A stretch of 7,431 nucleotides of DNA from Candidatus Omnitrophota bacterium (GCA_017987425.1 JAGNTT010000090.1:1-7431), one strand, 5' to 3'. Counted from the stretch's first letter, positions 1-5,294 are shown. A program made the numbers and translations. Notes: generated from the sequence alone by a model not told the origin.

Positions 1-44
1 CCGGTGTCGTGTTCGAGGAATATTTTGTTGTAGATGATGTCCAT
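1..44 (-). CDS. Histone-deacetylase/AcuC-family hydrolase, N-terminal fragment (runs off the left edge)
   Basis: Only the first 14 complete codons and two bases of a fifteenth are in the window, reading MDIIYNKIFLEHDTG (a GG- codon is Gly whatever the third base). The family signature at this place is a short beta strand followed by F-x-x-H-D-T/x-G-x-H-P-E, and FLEHDTG matches it well. Known members are zinc-dependent amidohydrolases that deacetylate lysines, polyamines or similar substrates. None of the zinc ligands or catalytic histidines are in view, so activity cannot be judged. The start is supported by AGGA five nt before the ATG. That AGGA overlaps the TAG stop of the upstream ATPase gene (7 nt between the genes), so the two are probably cotranscribed and perhaps translationally coupled. 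The assignment rests on a 15-residue match. Confidence 0.72.
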   Translation of the reverse strand, partial: MDIIYNKIFLEHDT

Positions 45-51
45 GCAATTC

Positions 52-1536
52 CTATCTACGCCGGGAGCTTCCCCCGAAGATCGATCCCAAAACCCCGCGT
101 ATGATCTGACGTCCGACGGAACTGCCGATGGACCGCGCGGCGCTTTTGGCGACCGTGGTCATCAGATCGTCGGACGGACGGCCGGGACGGCGCACGGTGC
201 GCATGTCCATGGCTTTCGGCTGACGGGACATGGCCGTTTGCTGAGCGGCCTGTTCCTGCTGGGCCATGCGTTCTTCGGTCCGCTTCTTTAAAACCTCAAA
301 CGCGGATTCACGGTCTACCGTTTTTTCGTAATTGCCGTAATGAATGGATTCTTTGATCACAATCTGACGTTCATCCGCTGTCACTGCGCCCGCGCGGCTG
401 CGGCCCGGACAGATGAACGCCCGCTCAACGATCGAGGGACTTCCTTTTTCATCCAAAACCGAGACCAGCGCTTCGCCGACGCCCAGATCGATCAGCGTTG
501 TTTCAATATTGATCGACGGATTCGGACGGAACGTGCGGGCCATGGCCTTGATGGCCTTCTGATCGTTCGGTGTGAACGCGCGCAAAGCGTGCTGCACACG
601 GTTGCCTAATTGAGCCAAAACTTTCTCCGGTATGTCCAAGGGATTCTGCGTCACAAAAAATATACCCACGCCTTTGGAACGGATAAGACGGACAACCTGC
701 TCGATCTTCTCCATTAACGCGTCGGGCGCGTCTTCAAATAACAGATGCGCCTCATCAAAAAAGAAAACAAGTTTCGGTTTGGAAAGATCCCCGACTTCGG
801 GCAACTGTTCGAATAGTTCAGACAAAAGCCATAGTAAGAACGTCGCGTAAGTTTTCGGCTTCAGATAAAGCTGATCCGCGGCCAGAATATTGATCATCCC
901 CCGGCCGTTGGATGACGTTTGCATGAGGTCAAAAATATCCAGACACGGTTCGCCGAAGAACTGATCGGCCCCCTGACTTTCCAATTCCATCAGACCGCGC
1001 TGAATGGCCCCGATGGACGCTTTGGAAAGATTACCGTAGCTCGTCGTGAATTCAGACGCGTTGTCCCCGACATACTGAACCATCGAACGAATATCTTTGA
1101 GATCCAACAGCAACATGCCGTTATCGTCGGCGATCTTGAAAACAATATTGAGAACACCGGCCTGAACATCATTGAGATTGAGCAGCCGAGCAAACAACAG
1201 CGGTCCCATTTCCGAGACGGATGCACGGATGGGATGACCGCTTTTACCGAACACATCCCACAACGCAACAGGGAAGGCTTCGAACGTATGGCCCGGGATG
1301 CCCAGCGATTGGATCCGTTCGGAAATTTTCGGATTATTGCCCCCAGGTTGACTGATGCCCGCCAGATCGCCTTTCACATCGGCCAGGAAAACCGGAACCC
1401 CGATCAAACTGAACTGTTCTGCTATGGATTGAAGCGTTACAGTTTTTCCTGTCCCCGTCGCGCCGGCGATCAAACCGTGGCGGTTGGACATCTGCGGTAA
1501 CAAATTGAGTTCCTGCGAATTTTTAGCAATGAGCAT
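52..1536 (-). CDS. HerA-like P-loop ATPase of the DUF853 (YjgR) family
   Basis: This is a 494-residue cytoplasmic ATPase, close to the roughly 500 residues usual for E. coli YjgR-type proteins. It belongs to the FtsK/HerA superfamily of DNA-translocating ATPases, but its cellular role is not established. The Walker A motif GATGTGKT is at about residues 25-32. The Walker B strand LVFFFDEAHLLF is at about 256-267. A sensor-like stretch VTQNPLDIP (295-303) and a candidate arginine finger in LGNRVQHALR (310-319) follow. The C-terminus has a Gln/Glu-rich, probably coiled segment (418-434) and the family's typical small-residue helix GSSVGRQIIRGVLGSIFGG. Two ATGs are adjacent (1539 and 1536). AAGGAG lies only 2 nt before the first but 5 nt before the second, so I chose the second. 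The gene has its own promoter at 1587-1615 and is followed within 7 nt by a histone-deacetylase-like gene. Confidence 0.93.
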   Translation of the reverse strand: MLIAKNSQELNLLPQMSNRHGLIAGATGTGKTVTLQSIAEQFSLIGVPVFLADVKGDLAGISQPGGNNPKISERIQSLGIPGHTFEAFPVALWDVFGKSGHPIRASVSEMGPLLFARLLNLNDVQAGVLNIVFKIADDNGMLLLDLKDIRSMVQYVGDNASEFTTSYGNLSKASIGAIQRGLMELESQGADQFFGEPCLDIFDLMQTSSNGRGMINILAADQLYLKPKTYATFLLWLLSELFEQLPEVGDLSKPKLVFFFDEAHLLFEDAPDALMEKIEQVVRLIRSKGVGIFFVTQNPLDIPEKVLAQLGNRVQHALRAFTPNDQKAIKAMARTFRPNPSINIETTLIDLGVGEALVSVLDEKGSPSIVERAFICPGRSRAGAVTADERQIVIKESIHYGNYEKTVDRESAFEVLKKRTEERMAQQEQAAQQTAMSRQPKAMDMRTVRRPGRPSDDLMTTVAKSAARSIGSSVGRQIIRGVLGSIFGGSSRRR

Positions 1537-1586
1537 CATAACTCCTTATGATCTGAACACTTTATATTGGTACTAGAAAGGCTTGT

Positions 1587-1615
1587 ATAATATCACGAGT
1601 GGCCGGGGGCTTCAA
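1587..1615 (-). promoter_or_regulatory. Sigma-70-like promoter of the HerA-like ATPase gene
   Basis: On the minus strand the -35 box TTGAAG (1615-1610) is 17 nt from the -10 box TATTAT (1592-1587). A TG dinucleotide one base upstream of the -10 adds an extended -10 element. The predicted transcription start is near 1580, giving a leader of about 44 nt to the ATG at 1536. The element lies between the terminator of the upstream unit and the gene, as expected for an independent transcription unit. The spacing is optimal and both boxes are near consensus. There is no direct evidence of activity. Confidence 0.6.
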
Positions 1616-1628
1616 GTCGGGGAATAAG

Positions 1629-1668
1629 AAGGGGTTAAGCTCCGTTATAAACGGGCGCTTAACCCCTT
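1629..1668 (-). terminator. Stem-loop terminator after the 85-residue gene
   Basis: This is a near-perfect hairpin. A 12-bp outer stem (1629-1640 with 1657-1668, AAGGGGTTAAGC and its complement) is followed inward by a 5-bp inner stem (1642-1646 with 1650-1654) and a 3-nt loop. It starts 30 nt past the stop of the 85-residue gene and lies just upstream of the ATPase promoter. The tract after the stem on the minus strand is only moderately T-rich (CTTATT), so termination may be incomplete. The stem itself is very stable. Confidence 0.7.
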
Positions 1669-1698
1669 GGTTTGTGGCGCATCACTTAAGTCTCCTCT

Positions 1699-1956
1699 TT
1701 AGATCCGCTTGCGGCCGTTGACCCGCGCAGGCGTTTTGGCCTGACGGTTCTTGGCATTGCCGCGGGCGGCCTCGGCTAAGATCGCACGGATCTCAGCCAA
1801 AGTCGCGCCATACTCCTTGGCGGCGCGGACCAGATCTGCGCACTCTTCATAACGCTCGTTAACCAGCGCATCCTGCAAATAAGTCAACGCGGTCACCTGG
1901 AGCACCAGATCCTTTTGAGTATCTTGTTCTTTATTGAATGTGAAATTGAATCGCAT
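1699..1956 (-). CDS. Small helical protein of unknown function (85 aa)
   Basis: I do not recognise this protein. It has no signal peptide or membrane segment. Residues about 12-65 look like two or three amphipathic helices, with a Leu/Val/Ala-rich pattern around LVLQVTALTYLQDALV and LAEIRAILAEAARG. The last 20 residues are strongly basic (several Lys and Arg, ending GRKRI) and could bind nucleic acid or phospholipid. The turn YGATLAEIRAIL loosely resembles the second half of carboxymuconolactone-decarboxylase/AhpD domains. The CxxC-x3-H active site of that family is absent (one Cys only) and the spacing is one residue off, so I do not assign it there. The ATG is supported by AAAGGAA five nt upstream. 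The gene lies 67 nt after a 33-codon ORF and is followed by a stem-loop terminator, so the two probably share a transcript. It appears real on the strength of its RBS, terminator and tidy context. Confidence 0.75.
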   Translation of the reverse strand: MRFNFTFNKEQDTQKDLVLQVTALTYLQDALVNERYEECADLVRAAKEYGATLAEIRAILAEAARGNAKNRQAKTPARVNGRKRI

Positions 1957-1987
1957 AATTTTCCTTTCATGCCCTTTGCAGGCTGGC

Positions 1988-2014
1988 CCCGGATCACGTT
2001 CATTCGGATCCGGG
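1988..2014 (-). other. Intergenic hairpin between the 33-codon ORF and the 85-residue gene
   Basis: This is a perfect 8-bp GC-rich stem, CCCGGATC paired with GATCCGGG (1988-1995 with 2007-2014), around an 11-nt loop. On the minus strand it starts 9 nt after the stop of the small ORF and ends about 20 nt before the ribosome binding site of the 85-residue gene. No T tract follows, so it is unlikely to be an intrinsic terminator. An RNA-stability or processing element that sets the ratio of the two products is possible. The structure is seen directly and its role is inferred. Confidence 0.45.
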
Positions 2015-2023
2015 ACATGTTGA

Positions 2024-2125
2024 TCAACTTTTCTCTTTTTTCAACAGATTGTCACGACTTCTCTCTTGAGCACAAAACTCAATGAGTACGACGAGACTGA
2101 TGCCTGACATGTTTGGTGTGTCCAT
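2024..2125 (-). CDS. Putative 33-residue small protein
   Basis: This short ORF has a textbook ribosome binding site: AAAGGAGG (2142-2135) nine nt before the ATG at 2125. An in-frame TGA lies 18 nt upstream of the ATG, so the ORF cannot be longer. The product begins MDTPNMSGISLVVLIEF and ends with a charged tail (QERSRDNLLKKEKS). A hydrophobic run of about nine residues (ISLVVLIEF) is too short for a standard membrane helix but could be a peripheral amphipathic anchor. I recognise no family. It precedes the 85-residue gene by 67 nt on the same strand. It could be a real microprotein, a leader peptide controlling the downstream gene, or part of a small two-gene system. The RBS is the main evidence. 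An overlapping ATG in another frame, one nt after the Shine-Dalgarno, is too close to be used. Confidence 0.5.
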   Translation of the reverse strand: MDTPNMSGISLVVLIEFCAQERSRDNLLKKEKS

Positions 2126-2134
2126 GTTGTCATC

Positions 2135-2196
2135 CCTCCTTTCTCAGTCATCGGGATTTTCTTGCTTCTCTACCCGATGACTCATCCCGAATGAGT
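2135..2196 (-). promoter_or_regulatory. Structured leader of the 33-codon ORF: two overlapping hairpins and a Shine-Dalgarno
   Basis: Read on the minus strand, a 6-bp hairpin (2191-2196 with 2180-2185, 5-nt loop) is followed by a perfect 10-bp hairpin, AGTCATCGGG with its complement (2182-2173 with 2155-2146, 17-nt loop). The Shine-Dalgarno AAAGGAGG (2142-2135) begins 3 nt after the second stem. The two hairpins share three bases (2180-2182), so they cannot both form completely. A structure this close to a ribosome binding site often affects translation initiation. No known riboswitch class is recognisable. Confidence 0.45.
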
Positions 2197-2207
2197 GCAC
2201 CGAGCGG

Positions 2208-2224
2208 GGGATCTCCAAGATCCC
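2208..2224 (-). terminator. Weak hairpin just after the EamA gene
   Basis: A 6-bp perfect stem (GGGATC with GATCCC, 5-nt loop) starts 6 nt past the transporter stop codon. No T tract follows on the minus strand, so intrinsic termination is doubtful. Transcription may read on into the 33-codon ORF. The position immediately after a stop codon is the main reason to list it. Confidence 0.3.
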
Positions 2225-2230
2225 TCCGGC

Positions 2231-3097
2231 TTAAACTTTTGAATGTGCTAAATACAAACCCGCAGTCACTAATCCTCCGCCGAGAAATAACGACGGCGTC
2301 AACCTCTCACCTAAAAAAACCATACCCAGAACAACGGCGAAAACCGGGATCAGATTCATATACTGACTCGCCTTGGTTGCCCCGATCACTTTCATCGCCT
2401 CATAATAAAAGATAACGGCAATGACGGACGGCCCGATCGACAGATAGGCGACTCCGGCTAGGAACGTCCATGAATCCCACGGGATGGGCATCCGGCGCAA
2501 CTCACTGATCGACGGAAATAACGCAAAAACCGCACCGGGACCGGAAACCAGCGCCATCGTCATCGCCGGAGAAAATTCTTTAAGCAATTCCTTCGACAAA
2601 AGCGCAAACAACGCAGCACAGACGACACATATCAAAATATAGAATTCACCCAATCCGATACCCGGTCCCGCGATTGCCTCCATCTGCCCGCGGCTGATGA
2701 CTATCCATGCGCCGACCACGGAAACGGCCAGTCCCAGCGCCTTGATGCGTCCGATCTTTTCATTAAGAAAGATAAAAGAGAAAATAGCAACCGCGATCGG
2801 GACCGTGCTGATGATGACGGAACCCCGTCCGGCATCGATCAGACGGATGCCGGCCATGAAACAATAGTTATAACAAAGAACCCCGAAAAACCCCGTGCCC
2901 ACGGCGTACGTCCAATGAATCGGCCGGATCGGCGGCTGTTTTCCCTCCATCGCAATGAGGGCTGCCATTATCACCGTCACACAAGAAAACCGCAGACACG
3001 TGATGGTAAACGGCCCGGCCAGGGGACTCACGACTTTCGCCACGATAAATCCGCCGGCCCATAACAGCGCCATGATGGTTAATTTTAAGGGGATCAT
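2231..3097 (-). CDS. EamA/DMT-family inner-membrane transporter (288 aa)
   Basis: This is a drug/metabolite-superfamily permease with the usual ten-helix, two-domain architecture and usual length. The first EamA repeat spans about residues 3-137 and the second about 150-285. Each ends in the family's hallmark penultimate-helix motif: FLNEKIG at 110-116 and FLGERLT at 261-267. The N-terminal helix LLWAGGFIVAKVV (11-23) is typical. Known members export or import amino acids, nucleosides or other small metabolites; the substrate here cannot be told. The frame is open for 25 more codons upstream, but the ATG at 3097 has AAAGGA four nt before it, begins exactly at the first helix and gives the standard length, so I chose it. 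It appears to be transcribed on its own from the 3098-3265 intergenic stretch, where only a weak GATAAT-like -10 is visible. The 33-codon ORF lies 105 nt downstream. Confidence 0.92.
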   Translation of the reverse strand: MIPLKLTIMALLWAGGFIVAKVVSPLAGPFTITCLRFSCVTVIMAALIAMEGKQPPIRPIHWTYAVGTGFFGVLCYNYCFMAGIRLIDAGRGSVIISTVPIAVAIFSFIFLNEKIGRIKALGLAVSVVGAWIVISRGQMEAIAGPGIGLGEFYILICVVCAALFALLSKELLKEFSPAMTMALVSGPGAVFALFPSISELRRMPIPWDSWTFLAGVAYLSIGPSVIAVIFYYEAMKVIGATKASQYMNLIPVFAVVLGMVFLGERLTPSLFLGGGLVTAGLYLAHSKV

Positions 3098-3110
3098 GTT
3101 TTCCTTTAAG

Positions 3111-3149
3111 TGGCCAGTGACCAGTATCAGTAACCAGAATGACTGGCCG
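3111..3149 (-). repeat. Phased CTGG-type short repeats in the EamA leader
   Basis: On the minus strand the sequence just before the transporter's ribosome binding site contains about five copies of a degenerate (A/T)CTG(G/A) word spaced 6-7 nt apart. The outermost copies form a 7-bp inverted repeat (GGCCAGT 3112-3118 with ACTGGCC 3142-3148). The pattern could be an operator, a folding leader or chance. I see no coding role for it. Confidence 0.35.
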
Positions 3150-3195
3150 CTGGAATTTCTACCGAGAAACAAACATTAACTAGTCTTGTCATGGA

Positions 3196-3221
3196 CCCCT
3201 AGCATTATCTGATGCTCGGGG
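3196..3221. repeat. Hairpin 1 of a three-hairpin cluster
   Basis: CCCC-T-AGCAT pairs with ATGCT-C-GGGG (3196-3205 with 3212-3221), giving nine base pairs around one mismatch and a 6-nt loop. On the plus strand the stem is followed by GTTATTTGTCTTT, so it could end plus-strand transcription. On the minus strand it lies upstream of the transporter gene. The next hairpin begins two bases away. Confidence 0.55.
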
Positions 3222-3222
3222 G

Positions 3223-3265
3223 TTATTTGTCTTTCCCCCATTCAAAACCGGTGAAAGACAAATAA
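3223..3265. repeat. Hairpin 2: perfect 13-bp inverted repeat
   Basis: TTATTTGTCTTTC (3223-3235) is repeated exactly in inverted orientation at 3253-3265, around a 17-nt spacer that contains the palindrome ACCGGT. It abuts the terminator hairpin at 3266 with no intervening base. A 13-bp perfect inverted repeat is unlikely by chance in a region this short. It may be an RNA stem or a dyad operator for the downstream transporter. Confidence 0.6.
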
Positions 3266-3299
3266 AAAACCACCGATTCTGAAGAGAGTCGGTGGTTTT
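3266..3299. terminator. Strong intrinsic terminator, probably bidirectional
   Basis: An 11-bp stem (AAAACCACCGA 3266-3276 with TCGGTGGTTTT 3289-3299) encloses a 12-nt loop. On the minus strand the GC-rich stem runs into TTTTTTATTTG, a classic intrinsic terminator that would end the PilZ-ssb transcript. On the plus strand it ends in TTTTG and could act in that direction too. No plus-strand gene was found for it to serve. It is hairpin 3 of the cluster. Confidence 0.8.
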
Positions 3300-3487
3300 G
3301 ATAGTATTAACCTTAAAAAGCTATGTGACTAACGAATCAAAACACACCCCTCCCGGCGGATTTTCTCCATGCATGAATGCACGGTAGAAACATCTTGTGT
3401 ACGTAACCGGTTGAGAGATTGGTGTATTGATTCATAAGCGCAAAAAATATAACACAGGTTGTACTGAATGTCAAATTTGAATTTAAG
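3300..3487. other. Stretch without a confident gene
   Basis: Together with the hairpins on either side, this is part of a 470-nt gap between the transporter start and the ssb stop. A 64-codon open frame on the minus strand (3329-3523) has only a TTG start, shows no recognisable family and overlaps the ssb-proximal hairpin, so I do not call it as a gene. A few short palindromes (TACGTA and AACCGGTT next to each other near 3400-3410, TGCAT-GA-ATGCA near 3370) are visible but not persuasive. It may simply be a long 3' UTR of ssb, or a decayed element. Confidence 0.4.
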
Positions 3488-3553
3488 GGTGGCAAAAGAT
3501 TCAGAGGTCACAAATGAAAACAACTTTGAGTACCTCTGTGTACTTTTGCAACC
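3488..3553 (-). repeat. Long imperfect hairpin immediately downstream of ssb
   Basis: Four stem blocks pair in order: GGT 3488-3490 with 3551-3553, GCAAAAG 3492-3498 with 3543-3549, CAGAGGT 3502-3508 with 3532-3538, and CAAA 3511-3514 with 3525-3528. They make 21 base pairs separated by small internal loops, closed by a 10-nt loop. The structure begins 14 nt after the ssb stop codon. No good T tract follows, so it may be a 3'-end stabilising or processing structure, or a small palindromic repeat of the REP/MITE kind. Confidence 0.55.
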
Positions 3554-3567
3554 TCTGCTACCTTCTT

Positions 3568-3999
3568 CTATTCTTCCCAGGCGATTGAGTCGGGGGACAT
3601 TTCGTCGCCGGCGGGTGACTGGCTGCGGCCGCCGCTTTCGGCGACACCTACGGCTTCACGCTCACCGCCGCCGCCCTGTTTTTTCGGCAGAAAGTGAACG
3701 TTGTTGGCGGAAATGCGAACGCGGCTCTGGGTCTTTCCGTCTTTCTCCCAGCGGTCCTGACGCAGGCGACCTTCCACAATAATTCCCTGGCCTTTGAGAA
3801 GGTATTTGGAACAATTCTCGGCGACGACTCCCCAGACCTCGACGTCAAAATAGGAAACTTCCGTTACCTTCTCGCCGTTCTTCGTGTAAACTCTGTTATT
3901 CGCAATCGACAAGCTGCAGACGGCTTTTCCTGACGGTGTGTATTTCATTTCCGGATCACGCGTCAGATTACCCATAATGTTCACGCTGTTTAAACTCAT
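3568..3999 (-). CDS. ssb: Single-stranded DNA-binding protein SSB (143 aa)
   Basis: SSB coats single-stranded DNA in replication, recombination and repair, usually as a tetramer of OB folds. Residues 1-105 form the OB domain with the expected landmarks: MSLNSVNIMGNLTRDPEMKY at the start, the YFDVEVWG strand (50-57) and GIIVEGRLRQDRWEKDG (72-88). A Gly-rich linker (109-124) follows. The C-terminus, PDSIAWEE, departs from the usual acidic DDDIPF-like tip that recruits partner proteins: it has Trp where Phe or Pro-Phe is expected, followed by two Glu. The ATG is preceded by AAAGGAG at 5 nt. It lies 50 nt downstream of a PilZ gene and probably shares its transcript. An imperfect hairpin and, further on, a strong terminator lie after it. 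The family assignment is secure; whether the altered tip still binds partners is unknown. Confidence 0.95.
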   Translation of the reverse strand: MSLNSVNIMGNLTRDPEMKYTPSGKAVCSLSIANNRVYTKNGEKVTEVSYFDVEVWGVVAENCSKYLLKGQGIIVEGRLRQDRWEKDGKTQSRVRISANNVHFLPKKQGGGGEREAVGVAESGGRSQSPAGDEMSPDSIAWEE

Positions 4000-4049
4000 G
4001 CTGACTCCTTTACTGCCTGGGGGTTGGTTCTAATTAAATTCTGTGAAGG

Positions 4050-4394
4050 TCAAAGGACCCATTGTTTGAGAAGATTCATGGACGCTTCATCAAGCTTGAT
4101 GAAATAAATCGCGATGCCCTCGCCCGCGGCTACGCGCGAGATGCGGGCCTGGCCCTGAACGCCCTGCTGGGAACTGTCGGAAGGATGTTCGATGACGAAG
4201 GAAATCTCATCGTTCATATCCATGTGCACGCTGGATTTGACGAGAATGAACGCGCTCTTCAAAGAAAGGTCTTTGATGCGTCCGGTCAAAGTCACCTGCG
4301 TACCAAAGCTCATCTTGATGGTCAGATTGACGGGTACGCGCTGGGTTTGACGCTGATTTTTATAGGAATCGGATTGATGCATGTATGTGCTCAC
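4050..4394 (-). CDS. Small PilZ-domain protein, putative cyclic-di-GMP receptor (114 aa)
   Basis: This is a single PilZ domain with almost nothing else, a form usually acting as a stand-alone c-di-GMP adaptor in motility, biofilm or surface processes. The N-terminal RxxxR motif is R15-QTQ-R19. The second motif, normally D/N-x-S-x-x-G, reads DLSLKS (D42, S44, S47), so the glycine is replaced by Ser, which may weaken or alter ligand binding. The strand pattern that follows (AFILVKSS, EISFVIEH, GIAIYFIKLD) fits the beta barrel, and LLKQW near the end fits the C-terminal helix. The start is GTG at 4394, with GAGG five nt upstream. The ATG four codons in has no ribosome binding site. An extended -10 promoter sits just upstream at 4416-4424. 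ssb follows after 50 nt. Confidence 0.85.
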   Translation of the reverse strand: MSTYMHQSDSYKNQRQTQRVPVNLTIKMSFGTQVTLTGRIKDLSLKSAFILVKSSVHMDMNDEISFVIEHPSDSSQQGVQGQARISRVAAGEGIAIYFIKLDEASMNLLKQWVL

Positions 4395-4415
4395 AAGAAC
4401 CTCGTTAACGCCACC

Positions 4416-4424
4416 ATAATACCA
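4416..4424 (-). promoter_or_regulatory. Extended -10 promoter of the PilZ-ssb unit
   Basis: On the minus strand TGGTATTAT is an extended -10 element (TG-N-TATTAT). No good -35 is seen 17 nt upstream (CGGTAA), as is common for extended -10 promoters. The predicted start near 4409 would leave a leader of about 15 nt that holds the GAGG site and the GTG start. The approximately 110-nt gap after the pseudouridine synthase gene is A/T-rich and contains no clear terminator. Confidence 0.5.
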
Positions 4425-4504
4425 TTACTTTACAAAATTTACCGTCTTTTATTCCCGAAATTCTTCACTCGACCATCTTCTCTCTTCCCTCTTAAATCTA
4501 CATC

Positions 4505-5275
4505 TCAATACGCATAATCAACGAGGGTGCGAAAATGCCCCGGCACCGGCGCTTTGAAACTCATGCGTTCTTTACTGAACGGATGCGTGAATTCAATCGA
4601 CCACGCGTGCAGCGCCAGATTTTTCGAACTCCCTTTATTCTGACGCCGGGACGCTGCGGTCTTTTTATAGGATGAGGGAGACGCCGTGGCTCCATCGCTT
4701 TTGTCAATTTTCTTCGGCCCATACCGGTCATCGCCCACCACCGGATGCCCGATGTCGGCCATGTGCACACGGATCTGGTTCTTGCGCCCCGTCAGCAGGT
4801 TGATTTTAAGAAGACTGTACTTCGCGTTTTCTTTAATCACGGTATATTCCGTATGCGACAACTTGCCCTTCGAAGAATTCTGCGTCGAATGAATCATATA
4901 ATCCTCATCCTCCGTCAGATAACTGGAAATCGTGTCCGACTTTTTTGCCAAATGCCCGTGCACGATCGCATAATACGTTTTAACCGTGTCCTTCCAGTTG
5001 TCCTTGAGATAAACCTGCACGCCCGATGTCTTGGCAAAAACTAAAAGCCCTGTCGTGGCCTGGTCCAGACGATGAACCACAAACACACATTTGCTCGACC
5101 TCAGCTGGCCTTTGCGCACATACATATTCAGCGCCTGATGGACGGTATGGATCTTTTCCCAAAGCGCGGCCACCGTGAGAATCCCCGCCGCCTTGTTGCC
5201 GACGATGATGTCCCGGTCTTCATGCAGAATTTCAAAACCCTTGGGCTGATATTTTTTGGGAATGACTGGCTTCAT
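4505..5275 (-). CDS. RluA-family RNA pseudouridine synthase (256 aa)
   Basis: The enzyme converts uridine to pseudouridine in rRNA or tRNA. The catalytic motif HRLDQATTG is at residues 68-76 with the catalytic Asp at 71. The second conserved block TGRKNQIRVHM is at 162-172, and GHPVVGDDRYG is at 176-186. There is no N-terminal S4 domain, so it belongs with the short RluA/TruC-like members, and the target cannot be assigned. An unusual insertion of about 30 residues rich in Lys, Ser and Ala (188-218) lies between GDDRYG and LALHAW. The frame is open to a TTG at 5323, which would overlap the peroxidase gene by 29 nt. I prefer the ATG at 5275, which starts 19 nt after the peroxidase stop, although its ribosome binding site is poor. 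Translational coupling would explain that. It appears to be the last gene of the right-hand operon. Confidence 0.88.
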   Translation of the reverse strand: MKPVIPKKYQPKGFEILHEDRDIIVGNKAAGILTVAALWEKIHTVHQALNMYVRKGQLRSSKCVFVVHRLDQATTGLLVFAKTSGVQVYLKDNWKDTVKTYYAIVHGHLAKKSDTISSYLTEDEDYMIHSTQNSSKGKLSHTEYTVIKENAKYSLLKINLLTGRKNQIRVHMADIGHPVVGDDRYGPKKIDKSDGATASPSSYKKTAASRRQNKGSSKNLALHAWSIEFTHPFSKERMSFKAPVPGHFRTLVDYAY

Positions 5276-5294
5276 AACAAAACGCGGGAGGCGC

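Noticed and set aside
919..1500. 193-codon plus-strand open frame inside the HerA-like gene
   Set aside because: It is antisense to a strongly supported ATPase gene, has no family resemblance, and its Arg/Gly-rich composition is what the opposite strand of coding DNA gives.
1699..1956. AhpD/carboxymuconolactone-decarboxylase assignment for the 85-residue protein
   Set aside because: Only the GAT-x-x-E-I turn is similar. The CxxC and His of the active site are missing and the spacing is off by one.
3329..3523. 64-codon minus-strand open frame between ssb and the terminator
   Set aside because: It has a TTG start, only a modest AGAGG upstream, no recognisable family, and its first codons form half of the imperfect hairpin. 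It could be revisited if homologs are found.
3666..3690. A-rich run in ssb that resembles a slippery frameshift site
   Set aside because: The reading frame does not place the run as X-XXY-YYZ, and a -1 shift meets a stop within a few codons. The zero frame gives a full-length SSB.
4062..4517. 151-codon plus-strand open frame
   Set aside because: It is antisense to the PilZ gene, which has conserved motifs, a promoter and a ribosome binding site.
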